DNA from: Dromaius novaehollandiae
Lineage: Eukaryota; Chordata; Aves; Casuariiformes; Dromaiidae
Reading direction: 5' to 3'
DNA length: 64,000 nucleotides
Assembly (NCBI RefSeq): GCF_036370855.1
Contig: NC_088099.1
Span: 92,567,820-92,631,819 of the forward strand
In this document: piece after piece, positions 28,101 to 41,600 of the stretch
How positions within the stretch are numbered: the stretch's first letter is position 1
Layout: each line of letters begins with the position of its first letter
Translations under genes and position numbers: made by a program
Notes under the pieces: model-generated
Seen by the model: the letters and a program-made list of their open reading frames with translations, nothing else
Database searches by the model: none
What the model was told of the DNA's origin: nothing

Positions 28101-31100
28101 GACCAGCATGCAAGGAGCTGTTAAAATGCCCCCAAACAGGAAGTCTTAATGGGTCCTTGTGAAACCCAGGAACTATGCTATCCATTCTCCAGCACCATCT
28201 ACTGGCACCGCACCTAGCATCAAACTCTGTCTCTTGCAGACCACGGCCAGCTGCCACTTAGTCACTGAGAAAACCAGAGACCCCACCAGGTCTGTGTTCC
28301 TTCTGTCACTATCAACTGCCTTTCCGTCATGGTGGATAAACTCCAAGACACTTTCAGGACTTGCCAAACTCCTTCCCATCCTGATGTGCCTAGAGCTTAT
28401 ACTTGAACCAGCTCACACGACATCAGGGGCTTGCATTAAGGCCGTTCCAGCCCAAGAAATGAAATTACATCTTCCCATAACCAAGGTGTTTTTGACCATA
28501 TCTGCAAGTATTGACCTTTCAGTATCCTTGGATCTGCTGCCCAAAGTCCTGTTTCATGAGTGCTATCTTTCTTCCTCTCCATGTCTCCATCACCTTTTGG
28601 GCTTCAATCCCCTATTAGCGGCATCCTCATGCTCTAGCGAGTTTGACAATGACACTCCACTCTTTCAAGAGTGGCTTTGGGAGAACAAGTGACAAACCAC
28701 AAGGCACAGCAATGTCCCTAGGATAGTCAGCATGCTAAGCATATGCAAATATACTCGTTTTGCACAGGGGAAGTGCAGACCGTCCCAGCCAAGCCTCACT
28801 GAAATGTGAAAGGTGTTTCCTCACCACACAAGCTCTGAGCAGCACTTGCAAAGCCAGAAACCAGAAAACACTGGAAATTCAGTTTGTAGCTTGTTACATT
28901 GCTTCTGGAAAGCAAAGGAAGTGAAGGAAATGTTCTCATTAACAGTAAGGCTTTCTGGGGCCAGGTGGACAGGTCTGGAGACTAGATTCAGTACAGTACA
29001 CAGGCTCCAATCTCTGCTTCAGACTTCTCAAGTGCTATTGATTACACTGTGTCAGCTGAATTTGTGAGGAAAGGGTTGACAGGGATTTCAAAGGGAAGTT
29101 TCAAGTCTAAACACATTGTTGAATCCAGGCCCTTGGTAGTTGTTTTGTTGCACAAGAGAAAGGAGGGAAAACATGAAACAAGAAAGCCCCTGCAAGCACT
29201 TTCCCAGGGCACAGGCGCAACCCTACCAATGGCTCAAAGCCCCCCTCACTCTGTCCACTGGGAGCTGCCGCTTGTACCGCACCATGCCCACCCATCAGCT
29301 CCCTCACACGATTCCTCACCCAGCCTTGAAATGCCATGCTGCCAAGGCGGTCAGCACCATTTCATTTGTTTTAGTTACAATTGCATGGGCCCTGCTTAGC
29401 ATCTCTGCTGCCTTGGACCGCAGACCAAACACCCTGCAGTGCTGGGTACCACCCTTGTCAGCGCAGCACAGCCCAGCCCAGCCTGACACGGAGCTGAAAA
29501 TAAATACCATTTCTCAGGGATGCTGCTGGGATAGTAAGTAGAGAAGAGCCTAGACAGAAAGTTAAAATCACCACTGGCAAGAAAAACATTAATGAGTCCC
29601 AAATGTAATTTTTCGACCCTGTTTTGGGAAGACACAATATGTGTAAGGGCAAAAATCATAGTTCTTATCAAAGTACTTGTATTTTTTGTAAATTCATGTA
29701 CAATGTTAAGAATGGGGAGGGGAATCTGTCTTTGTGAACTTCCCTGAAAACAGACAAAATAACATTATTGCATAAGAAAGGATTTTTTGAGATTCAGAAC
29801 AAACAAAATTTACCAATGGGACAAGCAGCCAAATAGAGACAGTAACTATTGACATTCCATTTTAAGCCTAATTTTTAGGCCCTAATAGGGAATTTAAATA
29901 TACAATACATAAGGTAGGTATTCTGCTTGCTCTCTGCAGAAGTGGCTTTTATTCTCTGATACATGTGTACTTTTCCCACTTGGCTCAGACATTTAAAGGA
30001 ACGACTTTCCCCTTGAACTCTAATCATTTTTGAATGAATTATTAAAAAGCTTGACTTTACAAGCAGTTTTCCTTTTATATAAAACAGTGCACAAATGAAA
30101 GAGAAAACTGATGAAACAGGTGACCTGACAGTATACTTTGTAAAAATCAAATTATGCATGTGTGCTGCATGTGCGCATATCTGTCTGTGAGAGGCAGGGT
30201 GTTTTTTTTTCTTCAGTCTTTTCTCTCATTTAGAATAATCATGTGCTGTTCTGGCACTTGTAATTCAAACATACCAAGCTAATTGTGTGTGTGTGTTTTT
30301 TTTTTAAGCTGACAGTGCCTCTTTAAAGAGCTAAAATACATTTATTTTAGCTTATATTTGTATTTATTTTTGTAAATTTATATAAAAGTAATGGAGCTTC
30401 GGTTACATTCTTGAAAGGTTTGCATTTCATCTCTAAAAAATCCTAACAATTCTGGAGTAATATCTAACTGCCATTTCTTCTCGTTGTAAACAGAATCTAG
30501 ATTATATTCATAATTAAAACAAGGGATGCTGCCAGCTCTCTTTTGAAAAGTCATGGAAATGAGATATTTAATTTTGCTATTTCATGTACTTACTCAAGAC
30601 AAATAAAAGACTTCTTCTGAAGCAAATTATAAAAATTCAGGCCCTTGAAGTGATTAAAAAGGCGTAAAATATTCAAATATGCCTATTTTTTGTGGAAAAC
30701 AATCATGTTTATAACAGCAAGGATATAATGTGAATGGGAATAGTTTTCATGTAACTTGACATATTAAAACAAAATCTTTCTTGAGGCAGATGGGAACATG
30801 TAGTCTTTAGGCAGGTTCAAGCTCCCATGCTGGTCTTCTCCACGACGGTGCCTGCCAAGTGATGACCCAGACCCCAGAGAACGGCTGTTTGTTCTCACCA
30901 GGAGGAGACTTTTCTCTCTTTTCTAGGTCAGCCATCGGCAGAAACGCATGGGAAATCCAGGCACACAATCCCAGACGTTACTACTGTGATTTGCAGAGTC
31001 ATTAAAATATCTGAAGTGAGAAGAGAGGCGGGAAGGATGTAAGTTGGGCTGGCATCGTGTGCCTGTGTGATCACACCGGAGGAGAAGACAGGAGTCTTCT

Positions 31101-34100
31101 TTCCCACACTGTTGAGCAAAATCTGGGACCAAACCACGGTCTTTATGTTCAGCCACGATATACATGGAACATGTATACATATATCATGTTCCATGAGACA
31201 CATCAAGCCACAATACACAGCAAGGCTCCTGTCAGCAACAGGAGAACCAGCTCTATCCACCTTGCCCCACCGCTCACTCAGGTGTTTCTCATAGGTGTTA
31301 CCTTTGTGCCAAAGGCTTCACCTTCAAAGCACAATTTAATCCAAAACATAGCTCTTGAGCCAGGCAGAGTTAAGGGGGCTCTGTGTTTCCTCTGCAACGT
31401 GTTTTTTTCATATCCTTCTTGTCCATTTCTGCAGAGGGCATATACATTCGGTAACTTACACGTTGATCTGTAGAAGATAATATTAACTTCCCATATGAAT
31501 CTCATTAAAAAAAAAAAAAAAGATTAATGAGGAACATGGACATACCAGCTGGCTTACTTTCAGAAAATTACAAATCCAGGCAAGAACATGATGACAGGAT
31601 GATTTTGAATGAAAATAAAACCAGCATAATCGGAACATAAGAATTGACCCCTCTGACATTAATGTCACAGAAATGCTAAAGTCTACATTTTGGGTGTGAA
31701 TCAGTCCATGAATCTCATTTTAAGTGGCTACCCAGAATGTTACCAGTTCTCTCTGTAAAACAGTCCTCAGTAGAGGACCAGCACAAGCCTATGCATCACT
31801 TAAAGGCTATCTGAGATTTATTCTGAGAACCACAACGATGCTGACGCCTTGCACTTAATTTCAGCACGGGAATGAGTTCTGCTCACGATGAGTTACTGGA
31901 AGGGACATGTTTCCAAGTGCTATACCAGATATGAACCAACCAGATCACGTACCCAATTACTTGCTAATGGCATAGAGTATACGGCATATATCTTCTCCAC
32001 TGTGTGATCCTGCAACCTCTAGTGACTCTGACGTCCAAAGACTGCCAAAAAACTGACTGCTGTGCTGAGCCCTAGGGTCATACATCAAATGTTCACATGC
32101 ACTGACAGATGTTTATGTTGGTCATCCTGATTTAACTCCCATTACATCATTTACCAAGCTACTGATGTTATCATAAACGCTTAAACAGGCTGGCAAAGGA
32201 GACTTGAATACAAATTTGATTCCCTTGTGGTATGAGAGCATTACACCCCAGACTGCATCCTGCTCTTAAATTAAGCTGAACAACTGTACAGATTCTTTCA
32301 TTTATTTAAATTCCAAATTAAAAAGACCCTTTTTTCCAGACGATTGATTTCACTCATCATTTGACCACCACAGGCTGAATGACAGGTACAAAAAAGTAAA
32401 GGAGAGTCAGACTTTGGATCACAAACTACGGGTATACAACTAAAAACTGTTTTGTACTGTAATTAAGGTGCCATTCAGGCTGCAATTCAATTTGGCCACA
32501 TTAACTCCTGAAGGTCTGCTGCATGATTTAGTGCTTCCAGTCACTTCTGTTTTGTGTACAACTGGACTGCTCTAACACACTGCAAATCAACTGAAAGTTT
32601 TGAGGGAGCAAAATTAATAAGCGCAGGAAGTCCTCTCGCTACTCTGCATGTGTACTTTACATGTTTGTCACCTGCCACTGAAGTACGATCGCAGTAACGA
32701 ATGCAGGGGTTTACATTTAAACTCCATGACAGCCTCTCTGTTTGCTTGGTTGTCTTAAGTATGGGGAGGGAATAGGAAACACTTCACACATCTTGTTTTC
32801 CGCTTCCAATATATTTTTGAGTTTTCTAGAACAGCTTTTGCTTGGATGTGTAATCACTGTGGAATGGCTACTATACCCTTGCTACACTGCATAATACTTT
32901 CCCTTCCTCCTTCTGTAGGATTCCTCATGAAAATAGGCAGTTTGTGTTTTTCGCCCTAAGGATAGAACATAATGTACTGTCTCTAGGAAAAAAAAATCAT
33001 TAAAACATTTTCCACTACTTAAAAAAACCACCACATTAAGTACTACTGTATTTCTTTTATACACATGACCTCATAGATACATGTGTGCATCACATCCACA
33101 TTCACACAAATGCATTCAATTTAGCTATTTATAGAGCTCTATAATTTTTCCTGGCTCAAGCTGTAGTGAGCTTCCCCTGATGGGGTTCAGTTCACACGGT
33201 TTCATAATCCTTCATTTTGCCTTGAGTTCATATTCCTGGAACATCCCCTCCCTACCCCCGCCCCCTCCTAGAGTCCCATTTAATGTTTTACCGATTAAAT
33301 TGGCTGGGTGCTTTACTGAACTCATCACAAAAACCAGTGGGGTTTTTCTTTCCCAAGGAGCTGGGTGAGTTCTGTCAGTTTTTCTTACGATATCCTAGCG
33401 ATGAAACTCATGGATGCAGTTTCAATCTTGTACAGCTAACTACCCTTTTCTGACTGACATAACATTTCGACACGCTTCAGAAGGGTCTTGGCCAAGGGTC
33501 TGTCTTCCAGTTATGCTGTTGGTGCCTTAATTACGGGCAATGCAGGTTTCAAAAAAGTTTGCATTCAGTACAAGTCATCCAGCCTTCCTGCTAAACAAGC
33601 AGTAATCCTGAAAGATGCACGTCCACAAGCTGCTGAATGTCTTCTCGCTCTGCTTCCAGTGACATGAGCAACATGAGGAAGGAGAAAGTATTTCCCACCT
33701 CGGAGTTAGCTGGTCCCTCTGTGCTTCAGCAGACTTTGCATGTCCTTTGCATGTCCCAGGGCAAAGGACACCGGTAGCTGACCTGAGACAGTCACGTCCA
33801 GTGGTACCTCATCTCTTCCCATCCTCTTTCTGGATCTCCAGGCTGGGGAGGCAAGGCTGGACCACTCTAAAATCCAGCAACCTCTTGTTGTGCAAACACC
33901 CACCCAGAGCTAAACACCAGTTAGTGCAACTTCAAACTCGCCTCTACTTTATTCTGGGAAGAAACCACTCCCCAAGTGTTTCAAGGTGCAGTGCTGGAGC
34001 ACTAAAGGGTAGCAACAACAATAGAAAAGTAACCACTAATTGTCCCTTCCCTCCACCTTACGGAGTGGAGCGCAGCTCAGCTGGACCACAGAGGTCCAGC

Positions 34101-34865
34101 CCATACAAAGGACAGAAAGGTAAAAAGCTCAGAAAGCAAAAAGCTATTAAAGCCAAAACCCATGAGGCAGATAACAGCTTGCTGCCAGACTTTTCAAAAT
34201 TTAAGTGTTGATTGTTCAAAATTTATGTCTAGATTTTTCTTAAGAATGCAATTTCCTGGCACATGGTACAACTCACTCTAGACCTGCATGTCAGCACAGC
34301 AGGCATCCTGTTGCAAAGGTTATTATGGAACTATTGAATGTTTTCATGCCAAATTTGTCCAAATTAAACCGAGGGGAATGGAAATACTTTCCCTAGATAG
34401 GTGGTGGTTGTATTAGGTGGGTTTGTTTATAAGGAGAATAAAACTTACGGCTAAATATAAAAGCAGATACATCATAATATTGTCTGAGAACTTGAATAAC
34501 ATGTCATTCAGCCTGCATACTGTGGAAAGAACACTAAGGTCATGTCTAAAATAAGATCAGTGACTGTTTGACAATAGAAACATGTAGGAGGTAGAACAGG
34601 AGAATTTTCCACATTTTTTTAAATGACATTTTTCTTAAAAAAATACTCATGCCTATCTCGCTACAGGTCTGATGCAAATCCCATCAAACTCTGTGCAAAA
34701 AAACACTGTTGAATTCAGCATGTTTTGGATCAACACCCTGGCAAACCTGCATTAGTCATTTGTGCCAACTGTTTACTTTTTGTATCATGCTCAGCTTGTA
34801 AAATGAAAGGAGGCTTCTGTGTTGCATTTTTGCTTTCAGACAGTTTCACTTTCTGGTTCAGTCCT

Positions 34866-34916
34866 CTGATCCTGCTCCCCTGGAAGTCAATGACTTCGGT
34901 GGGGCTACTTGTGTGT
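34866..34916. repeat. Old amniote interspersed repeat remnant
   Basis: CTGATCCTGCTCCCCTGGAA followed by GTCAATGACTTCGGTGGGGC has the 'gatcctgctccca-ttgaagtcaatg' signature of a widespread sauropsid element. Confidence 0.5.
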
Positions 34917-37900
34917 TTTAAAGGTAATCATATCTGTGTTTGCAACGCTGGGGATCTAAGAGAGTTACTGCAAGGTCAAAAAAGAAAAAAAAAAAAAAAA
35001 GACCCCAAACATCACTCCAAGTACTTTGTAAAATACAAAGTGTTCCTTTTTCATTTTATTCATCCACCAAAACCTGGGGTGAAGATACGACTTCAGGGAC
35101 CTGACATTGCTAAAACTGAAACCAGCACACAGATTTCAGCTGCTGCCCTGCTGCAGGGTAACTGCCTACTAGCCCGGATTTAGGGGGAAACAGGGAACTC
35201 GGAACTCAAGGCTTGACAGAGGCATTTACTTTACTTGAGTTTTGCTTTAGTCAGTGAAGTTTGAGGTACGTTTCTTTTTCTGCCATTATGTGGTAGTCAC
35301 TTCTAAATATAATCACAGGCATCCACCTGCAAAAAGAGCACCCCAAGGGCTCTAATCCCACCCCGCCACCACCACCGACCACCTCGCTCACAAAACCCCC
35401 TGGTTTTAAAACAAGAGATGACGCACAGATGGCCTGGCCAACGCCAAGGCTGGGAGGTGGTCACCCTCTCCTTCTCCCCAGCTGCAGCAGGCAGTGCAGA
35501 TAGCTAATACAGCTAACGGGAAAACGCTTCAGGCTGACAGCTCCCACCGTGGTGGATGCAGCCGATGTCGGTGTCGCCCCGAGGGCCGGCAGGCGCTGCT
35601 GACTTACACCCCGACTGCCCCTCAGCAGCGCTGCATTGCTCTTGGGCCCTATTGAGAGTAATTTGCCTCTTGGCTAACGACGCTGGGAGAGAGAAAAAAT
35701 AATAAAAAGGGTGGCAGGCCTTGAGGGAGGAGAAAAGGAAATGGGAGCACTGCCATTTTTTTTCCCCTGAAATCTGGCAAAATAAGCAGGCTGATTTTCT
35801 TATGGGATCAGAGGTAAAGTTAGTCACCGTGAAATTATTTAATATTTGACTAATCATTCACCCTTTGCTGCTCTAACCTAGGGCTTGGCGAACCCAGGCC
35901 ATTCGGTCACACGGAGGAGCTCTCGCCAGACCCATCTGGTGGTGAATGTCACCGCAGGAAGCTCATCTGAGCGGGAGCCCAGGTCCCTCCAAGGCCCTGG
36001 TGCCACCGGCATTGCACGGCATGAGAGGAGCTCCTCTCAGCTGAGGGATCCGGACCAAAGGGACAGAGGAAAGGGAGCTCTGCATACAACACTTCTCCAT
36101 CATCTCCTTTTTAAAGCAGCAGTCAGGAGCAACAAGTGGCCGCAGTTTCAGACATTTTACGTTGCGAGGTGTTGCTGTAGGGATCAAAATGTCCTTAAAA
36201 ACAAACAGGCTGTCCATCCCATCCAAGAGCACAGGTAGTTTATTCCAGCTGTCAGGCACGGGAAACCAAACAGCTCCTCTCCCACTGTCAGCTTTAGCTC
36301 TAGGCCGGTTATTAAAATTAAACAGTTTCATTTGTGAGAACCATGTATTTCTGTCTGCAGGCGGGAGAGGAAGGAGCAGGGAGGAAAAAAGAGAGCAAGT
36401 TTCCTAAAGCAAACAGCGAGCCCCTACGCACAGCGCAACAACATGCCAACGCCGCGTCTTCACTCGGTCAGCTGCCCCGTTAGCAAAGCCCCAACCTGCA
36501 GCATGCTTTAATGTACCCCAATGTCCTCCTCTCCTGGCTGGAAAAACAAGCAAAAAATTCCCATTACTTGCAAAATAAACACACCATTCTCCAGCGGAAG
36601 AGCTGCCTTTACCAGATAAGAGGGAAGGCAGAAGGAGATGTCTTGACACAGGTCTCCTCACCACCGGTGCAGCCCAGGCGGGAGAGCAGAGCGGGAGCTC
36701 CCTCACGCCTGGCCATGAAGCCCCAGGGAGGCTGGTCAGCTCAGCCCTGCGCCCAAAAACTGGCGTTACCAGCCTAAACTAAAAAGGCCCAATCTCTAGC
36801 AAACTGCTGTGGAGGACCTTGACCATCTTTGGTTGACTCCAAGTGGGCAAGGACTTCATACTTGTGTCTAGAGCCAAACACGTGAATTTCCTACCAAAGG
36901 ATTTTTTGAAGGCAGCCGTAAGCTACTGCAGAAGCCCGACCGAATGCCAGAGTGGCTCGTTTATTCACAGCCTGATTGCCACCTGGCATTTCTAATGACT
37001 GATTTTATTTCCTCCCTTCATTGGGTACCCTGCTATTGCCTTCCAGCCCAGTAACAGGGAAACTATTTCCCTCTTTCAGACTTCAGGACAGAAGAGTTAC
37101 TATTTACTGCTGCACATTAGCAGATCCAGGCAATGAAGAAAAGGTACACGTCAAGCTAAAACTTGAAAATAATACACGCATTAGGCCTCATTCTGACTTA
37201 TAATCAGGACCTTCTGCATCAATCAGCGGATGGGGGATTAGCTATTTAGACAGTATAATTTATTGTGGTTTGCCAGATGATTTCAGTAAAGGATCTCTGG
37301 ATACCTCTAACTGAACTAAAATTTGCAGACACTTGGAGCACAATATAAGATTTAGTTTTATTATGAATGAGGGAGTTTTTTCTTCAGTTTTTTCAGTGTT
37401 ACTTTCTGACCAGAGCTATGCATACATTCTTCAGAAGTTTAACAAATTTTACAAACCTGTAACACTCATCATCTGATTCTGCTATCTGAAATGCTAACTC
37501 ATTTGCATATGAACTCTTTGAATTATTTTTCCTCCTTTTTATTTAGAAAAAAAAGATTAGAAATAAAGCCCTCTCCTACATTTTATACTCCAAGCTCTAA
37601 CTATTTGATGAGTTCTCCTAAGAAAAGGAGTTCTTTTCTTTTTCAAGACAAAGTTGATGAAAGTTATTCCATCACAATGACACAATACAGGACTTCTACA
37701 TACAGCAAAAGGAGACCCTTCATTGGACAACAGTGCTAGGACCTACCTTGACTTTCCAATGACCCAAGCAAGTCTCCCCAAAGCACTGAACAGGAGTTTT
37801 GTCTTTTCTTTTTTAAATGAGGTGTTTTTAGATTACTTTTGTCTGCCTATATCTGAGCACTCAATAAAGCTTGTGAATGGAGGCAAAAGCATACGTGTGC

Positions 37901-38539
37901 ATGAAGACACTCCACATAGGTGCATGGATGAGGCTTAGTGTTCATTTCACTAAAATGCCGCAGTCAGCTTTTATATGCACATACAGTGGGAATGCAAAAG
38001 GAAGGAAAATTGCCTTTATTAAATGCCTAACTGTGCTGATACATAAAGGAAAAAAATGAAGCTGTAAGCTGCAGCTCCTCACACTCTTCACCATTTTCCT
38101 AAACGAAACCAACAAACCAACACCTAAAATTGATCTTTGTAATCTTTTGCCTTTACTAGTGTTGCTAAACACATCAAAACAGCAGATCTGAAAAAGTTTA
38201 AGGCTAACTTACATTTAAACAGTTTTCTTTCTTCTGCCTCATTTCTCCAGTCAAATCTCACCACCAGCTCATTTCACATTCTGACTCACTTTATGGTCTT
38301 TCCCAGGCCGACCCGCTCCAGCAATACCAAAACTTAATGCTACAGATTTGAATGTTATTCTAAGCCTAAAATTACTGTGACAGACATTTTGTTTAATGCT
38401 GTACCTTGTATAACTTTTTTTCTGATTAAAAAACATCAGCCTAACTTACATGATAGCATGTTGAGAAACATAATATACATTTCCCAGTGCTGGGATTAAT
38501 GTGCAGCTAGCAATCGTATGCATTTCATAGCAGGGTTAA

Positions 38540-38656
38540 CTGAAAAAGAGAGATATTAATGAGTTGCCCAAAATCATATAGCATATGCAGTAGCAGAGTC
38601 AAGAAGAGGAAGTTAAGTTTTGACTCTCAGTTGCCTTCTCTAATAACTAGGCAACA
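38540..38656 (-). repeat. MIR-like ancient SINE fragment, reverse
   Basis: GAGTTGCCCAAAATCATATA, then AGTAGCAGAGTCAAGAAGAG, then TTTTGACTCTCAGTTGCCTT and CTCTAATAACTAGGCAAC follow the reverse MIR order 'cttgcccaaggtcacacagctagtaagtggcagagc...ctgactccag...ctaaccact'. Confidence 0.65.
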
Positions 38657-41600
38657 GCCTCTTAGCATCACCTATGTGGGGAAAAATGGGGCCTTTTCTT
38701 CGTGATTATATCTGGTTCCTGTACATAAATTACTCACTGAAGTACCCCGAAACCCACCAAGTTGCCTTTTCAGTTGGCCAGTTAGGGATCATTCTTTTTC
38801 TCGTTCCAATAAAATAGCAATAAAATGATGGATGCACTGGAAGATGCTCACTAGTTCTTTCAATTAAGCTTAAATATGAGAATTGCATAACAGGTCTCCA
38901 ATCAGTCACTGCAGGAGTAAATTCAGTGATGTGAGTACTCTTAGAGACATAGCAAGTGCATTTACAATTATCTTTTATTAAAATCATCTTCCAATAGTAA
39001 GTAAAAAATAAATCTCCTTGCTGCCCAGAAACACAGCCCTCCTCAGAAGAGCCGGATGAGCCATCCGTACCTCTCCATATAGGTGCAACAGTCCCACCCT
39101 GCAGCGAGGACTTAAAAGCATTATTACTTCTACAAAACACATTCCGAAAGAGTACGTTTTCCCAGGCTGCAGGAGCCCAGCAATACATCTATCCAAGCAT
39201 CCCCCAACACTGGCCAGCACCAGGTGCTCTGGGGGAGAAACAGTGAGAGAGAGAGTTATGAAATAACGTGCTCCAGAGAAAGGCCTTGCCTCAGCACTTA
39301 GTGATCTAATTTCAGAAGCTCATGTTAAATGTATCCCCTGCTTCATCAAGATCTATGATTGCCCTGGCAATTTTATTCTAACATTAGTATGGATGTTCTC
39401 ATTTCCCTTATAAATACCTACCCCTTTCCTGACTTACTGTCTGAACTCAAAGCTCTCCCATGGCAACAGCTGCCAAAGGTTAGCTAGACGTTGCAGAAAA
39501 GGCTGTTTTCTTCTGTTAGTTTCAAACCTGTGGATTTTTCATATGAGGTTATTTTTCTTGCAGCATATACAGAGTAAACATGAGTACAATTGTCCAATTA
39601 AATGCCTCTTCCTGCTCCTATTGAAGTCTATAGCAACACTTTCTAAAATCAAATTTGTTTCCTTGCTCATTAACTGCAAAATCCAGAAACCTGCAAGGAA
39701 CTTTCCAGTAAGGATAATTTACCAAAGCCTATTGATATATAATAATTGTAATAGCAAACGAAGATTAGTATAAAATAACAGAAAATAAATTCCAGACTTT
39801 TAGATGCCTTTGGAGAAGTTATCAAATTTCATGCTCTTTCAGGAGCCAGGAAAAAAAAATCGTATTGTTAATGAAACTGAAAGCCAGAGTAAAATAAAAA
39901 TCCCTCAAATCTGTCATCGGTATTTGCGTTTGCCAAGAAGGCCTGGATGTTATCCTGCCGTGCAACAGAAGATTTATGGCTCTGCACACCTTCATCCATC
40001 CTATTATTATATATGAAATGGAAAAAAAACCCAGCCCAGTACGGCCCTCAAAAATAATCTGTGTTTTGCTGCCACTGAGTAACAAGTGCTATTATTATTA
40101 CCAAATCACGGGGCACCAGCAGCTACGAGGTGCTCCTACGCAACCCTAAAAACCCCCAGGACGTGCTCCACCGGCCCAACGGGAAATGGGGGGGGGATCA
40201 GGTCGGAGGGGCCCGATCCAGAGCATGCGGGGGTCCCCACCGCCGCTGCACCCCAAAGCTGAGCCGAGCCGGCTCTGCTCCCCATCGCCGGGATGGGACG
40301 ACCGCGGTGCTCCAGAGCGGGGCCGTTCCCTCAAACCTGAGTTATTAAAGGGGAGGAAAATACAGTAGTTGAAAGGCTGGAAAAAACTCACCTTGCAATA
40401 GGAGATCTGTTATTTAATCAGATTTATCACACTTTTTTTTTCTTTCTTTTTTTTTTTTTTAACTTAGGACTGGTTTCCCGCCAGGACCGCTGACCCAGCT
40501 TACAGCCACCCAGACCCCAGGCTGGAGCTTGCAACACCCTCCGTGCTTAGCAGCGGTGGCAAAAGCGGCAGGGGACAGCGTGGCTGGCACGGCCGTGCAG
40601 CACCCGTGCCACGTGGTTCTGCAGCACCCCAGAGCCTCGCACTTGCCGGCCGAGGCAGCCCGGAAGGCAAAGCAGGGACTCGGACAGGTACGTCCCTTTT
40701 GGCAAGGGCGCTGCGGCCTGGCGCGGGACCCGGTCTCACCGGCGATGCAGCAACTGGGCAGAAACGTGCAGCTGGATTTTGTTTGTGGATTTACCAACTC
40801 CACTCCCAATTTCAAGTGACATACTGGAAAAATCACGCTACTTCTTTTTCAGCAGAGCTAACGCACTGGCTCAGGAGAGGCCCGCGTTCACATAGGCACA
40901 GATCTAACTCCTTTCTCAATACTGAAAGTAAAGTAGAAGTTTTTAATAGGATCACTGTTTGAACTTTACAGTTCTTTGCAAGACCAAGGCAAATGACATC
41001 ATCTCCATAAGCGAGACCAGTGGCTCTGAAATTTTAAAGGTCACGGTCAATACCTATTTTAAAAAAAAAAAGACAAGACTTCTGAGAAAATACACTTCAT
41101 AACATAACTGCAAGCTACACATAAAGCCGTAATAAATGAGAGAGAGCAGAAAACAACAATTATTTTCTCTTCTTATCTTACCTCTTTCACTCTTTGCTAC
41201 CACACAGATTCTCCACAGGACGCGTTTCTCTCTCTCTTCAGCAATAGTAAGAAGAAAAATATTTTGATAATATTTTGAGAATTTGATTATAAACCCACAA
41301 AGCCGCAAAAACTGGCGAAGGACCTAGAAGGTGTAACACTTGAAACTGCCAATTCATTTACTTAACTGAGTGGATTTCAGACGGTTTCCTTTTAACAGTC
41401 AAACAGCGACTTGGGGTTAGCCCCACAGGGGATTCAGCCGGCACGAGGCAGCACATCGCCGGCAGCGCAGCTCCGAAACGCCGCTGCTCCCGCGCGCACT
41501 GCCCGGCCCCAAGCCAGGCGCCCTCGCGCACGGCACCGCCGGGACACACGGGAAAACCGCGGCGCTGTGCGGGCAGGCGCCCATGCGAGCTGCTGGGGAC

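Larger units (their letters stand above)
24640..35300. other. BCL2 large intron, 24640-35300
   Basis: AT-rich, non-coding intron. It holds one MIR-like fragment near 25.1 kb, an old amniote repeat near 34.87 kb, a TG/T run near 30283-30305 and A-runs near 31506 and 34984. The longest open frame, 177 codons at 28159-28692 on the plus strand, starts with GTG and resembles nothing I know. Apart from these I see no structure. Confidence 0.75.

Noticed and set aside
33747..34211. 154-codon plus-strand frame
   Set aside because: It lacks domain content and ends in a Lys-rich stretch; it fits a chance frame.
34725..35183. 152-codon plus-strand frame
   Set aside because: It starts with TTG, runs through an old amniote repeat and a poly-A run (poly-Lys).
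38730..39188. 152-codon ATG frame on the minus strand
   Set aside because: It has no recognisable domain, part of it resembles old repeat sequence (near 38900-38930), and no splice or promoter context was seen.
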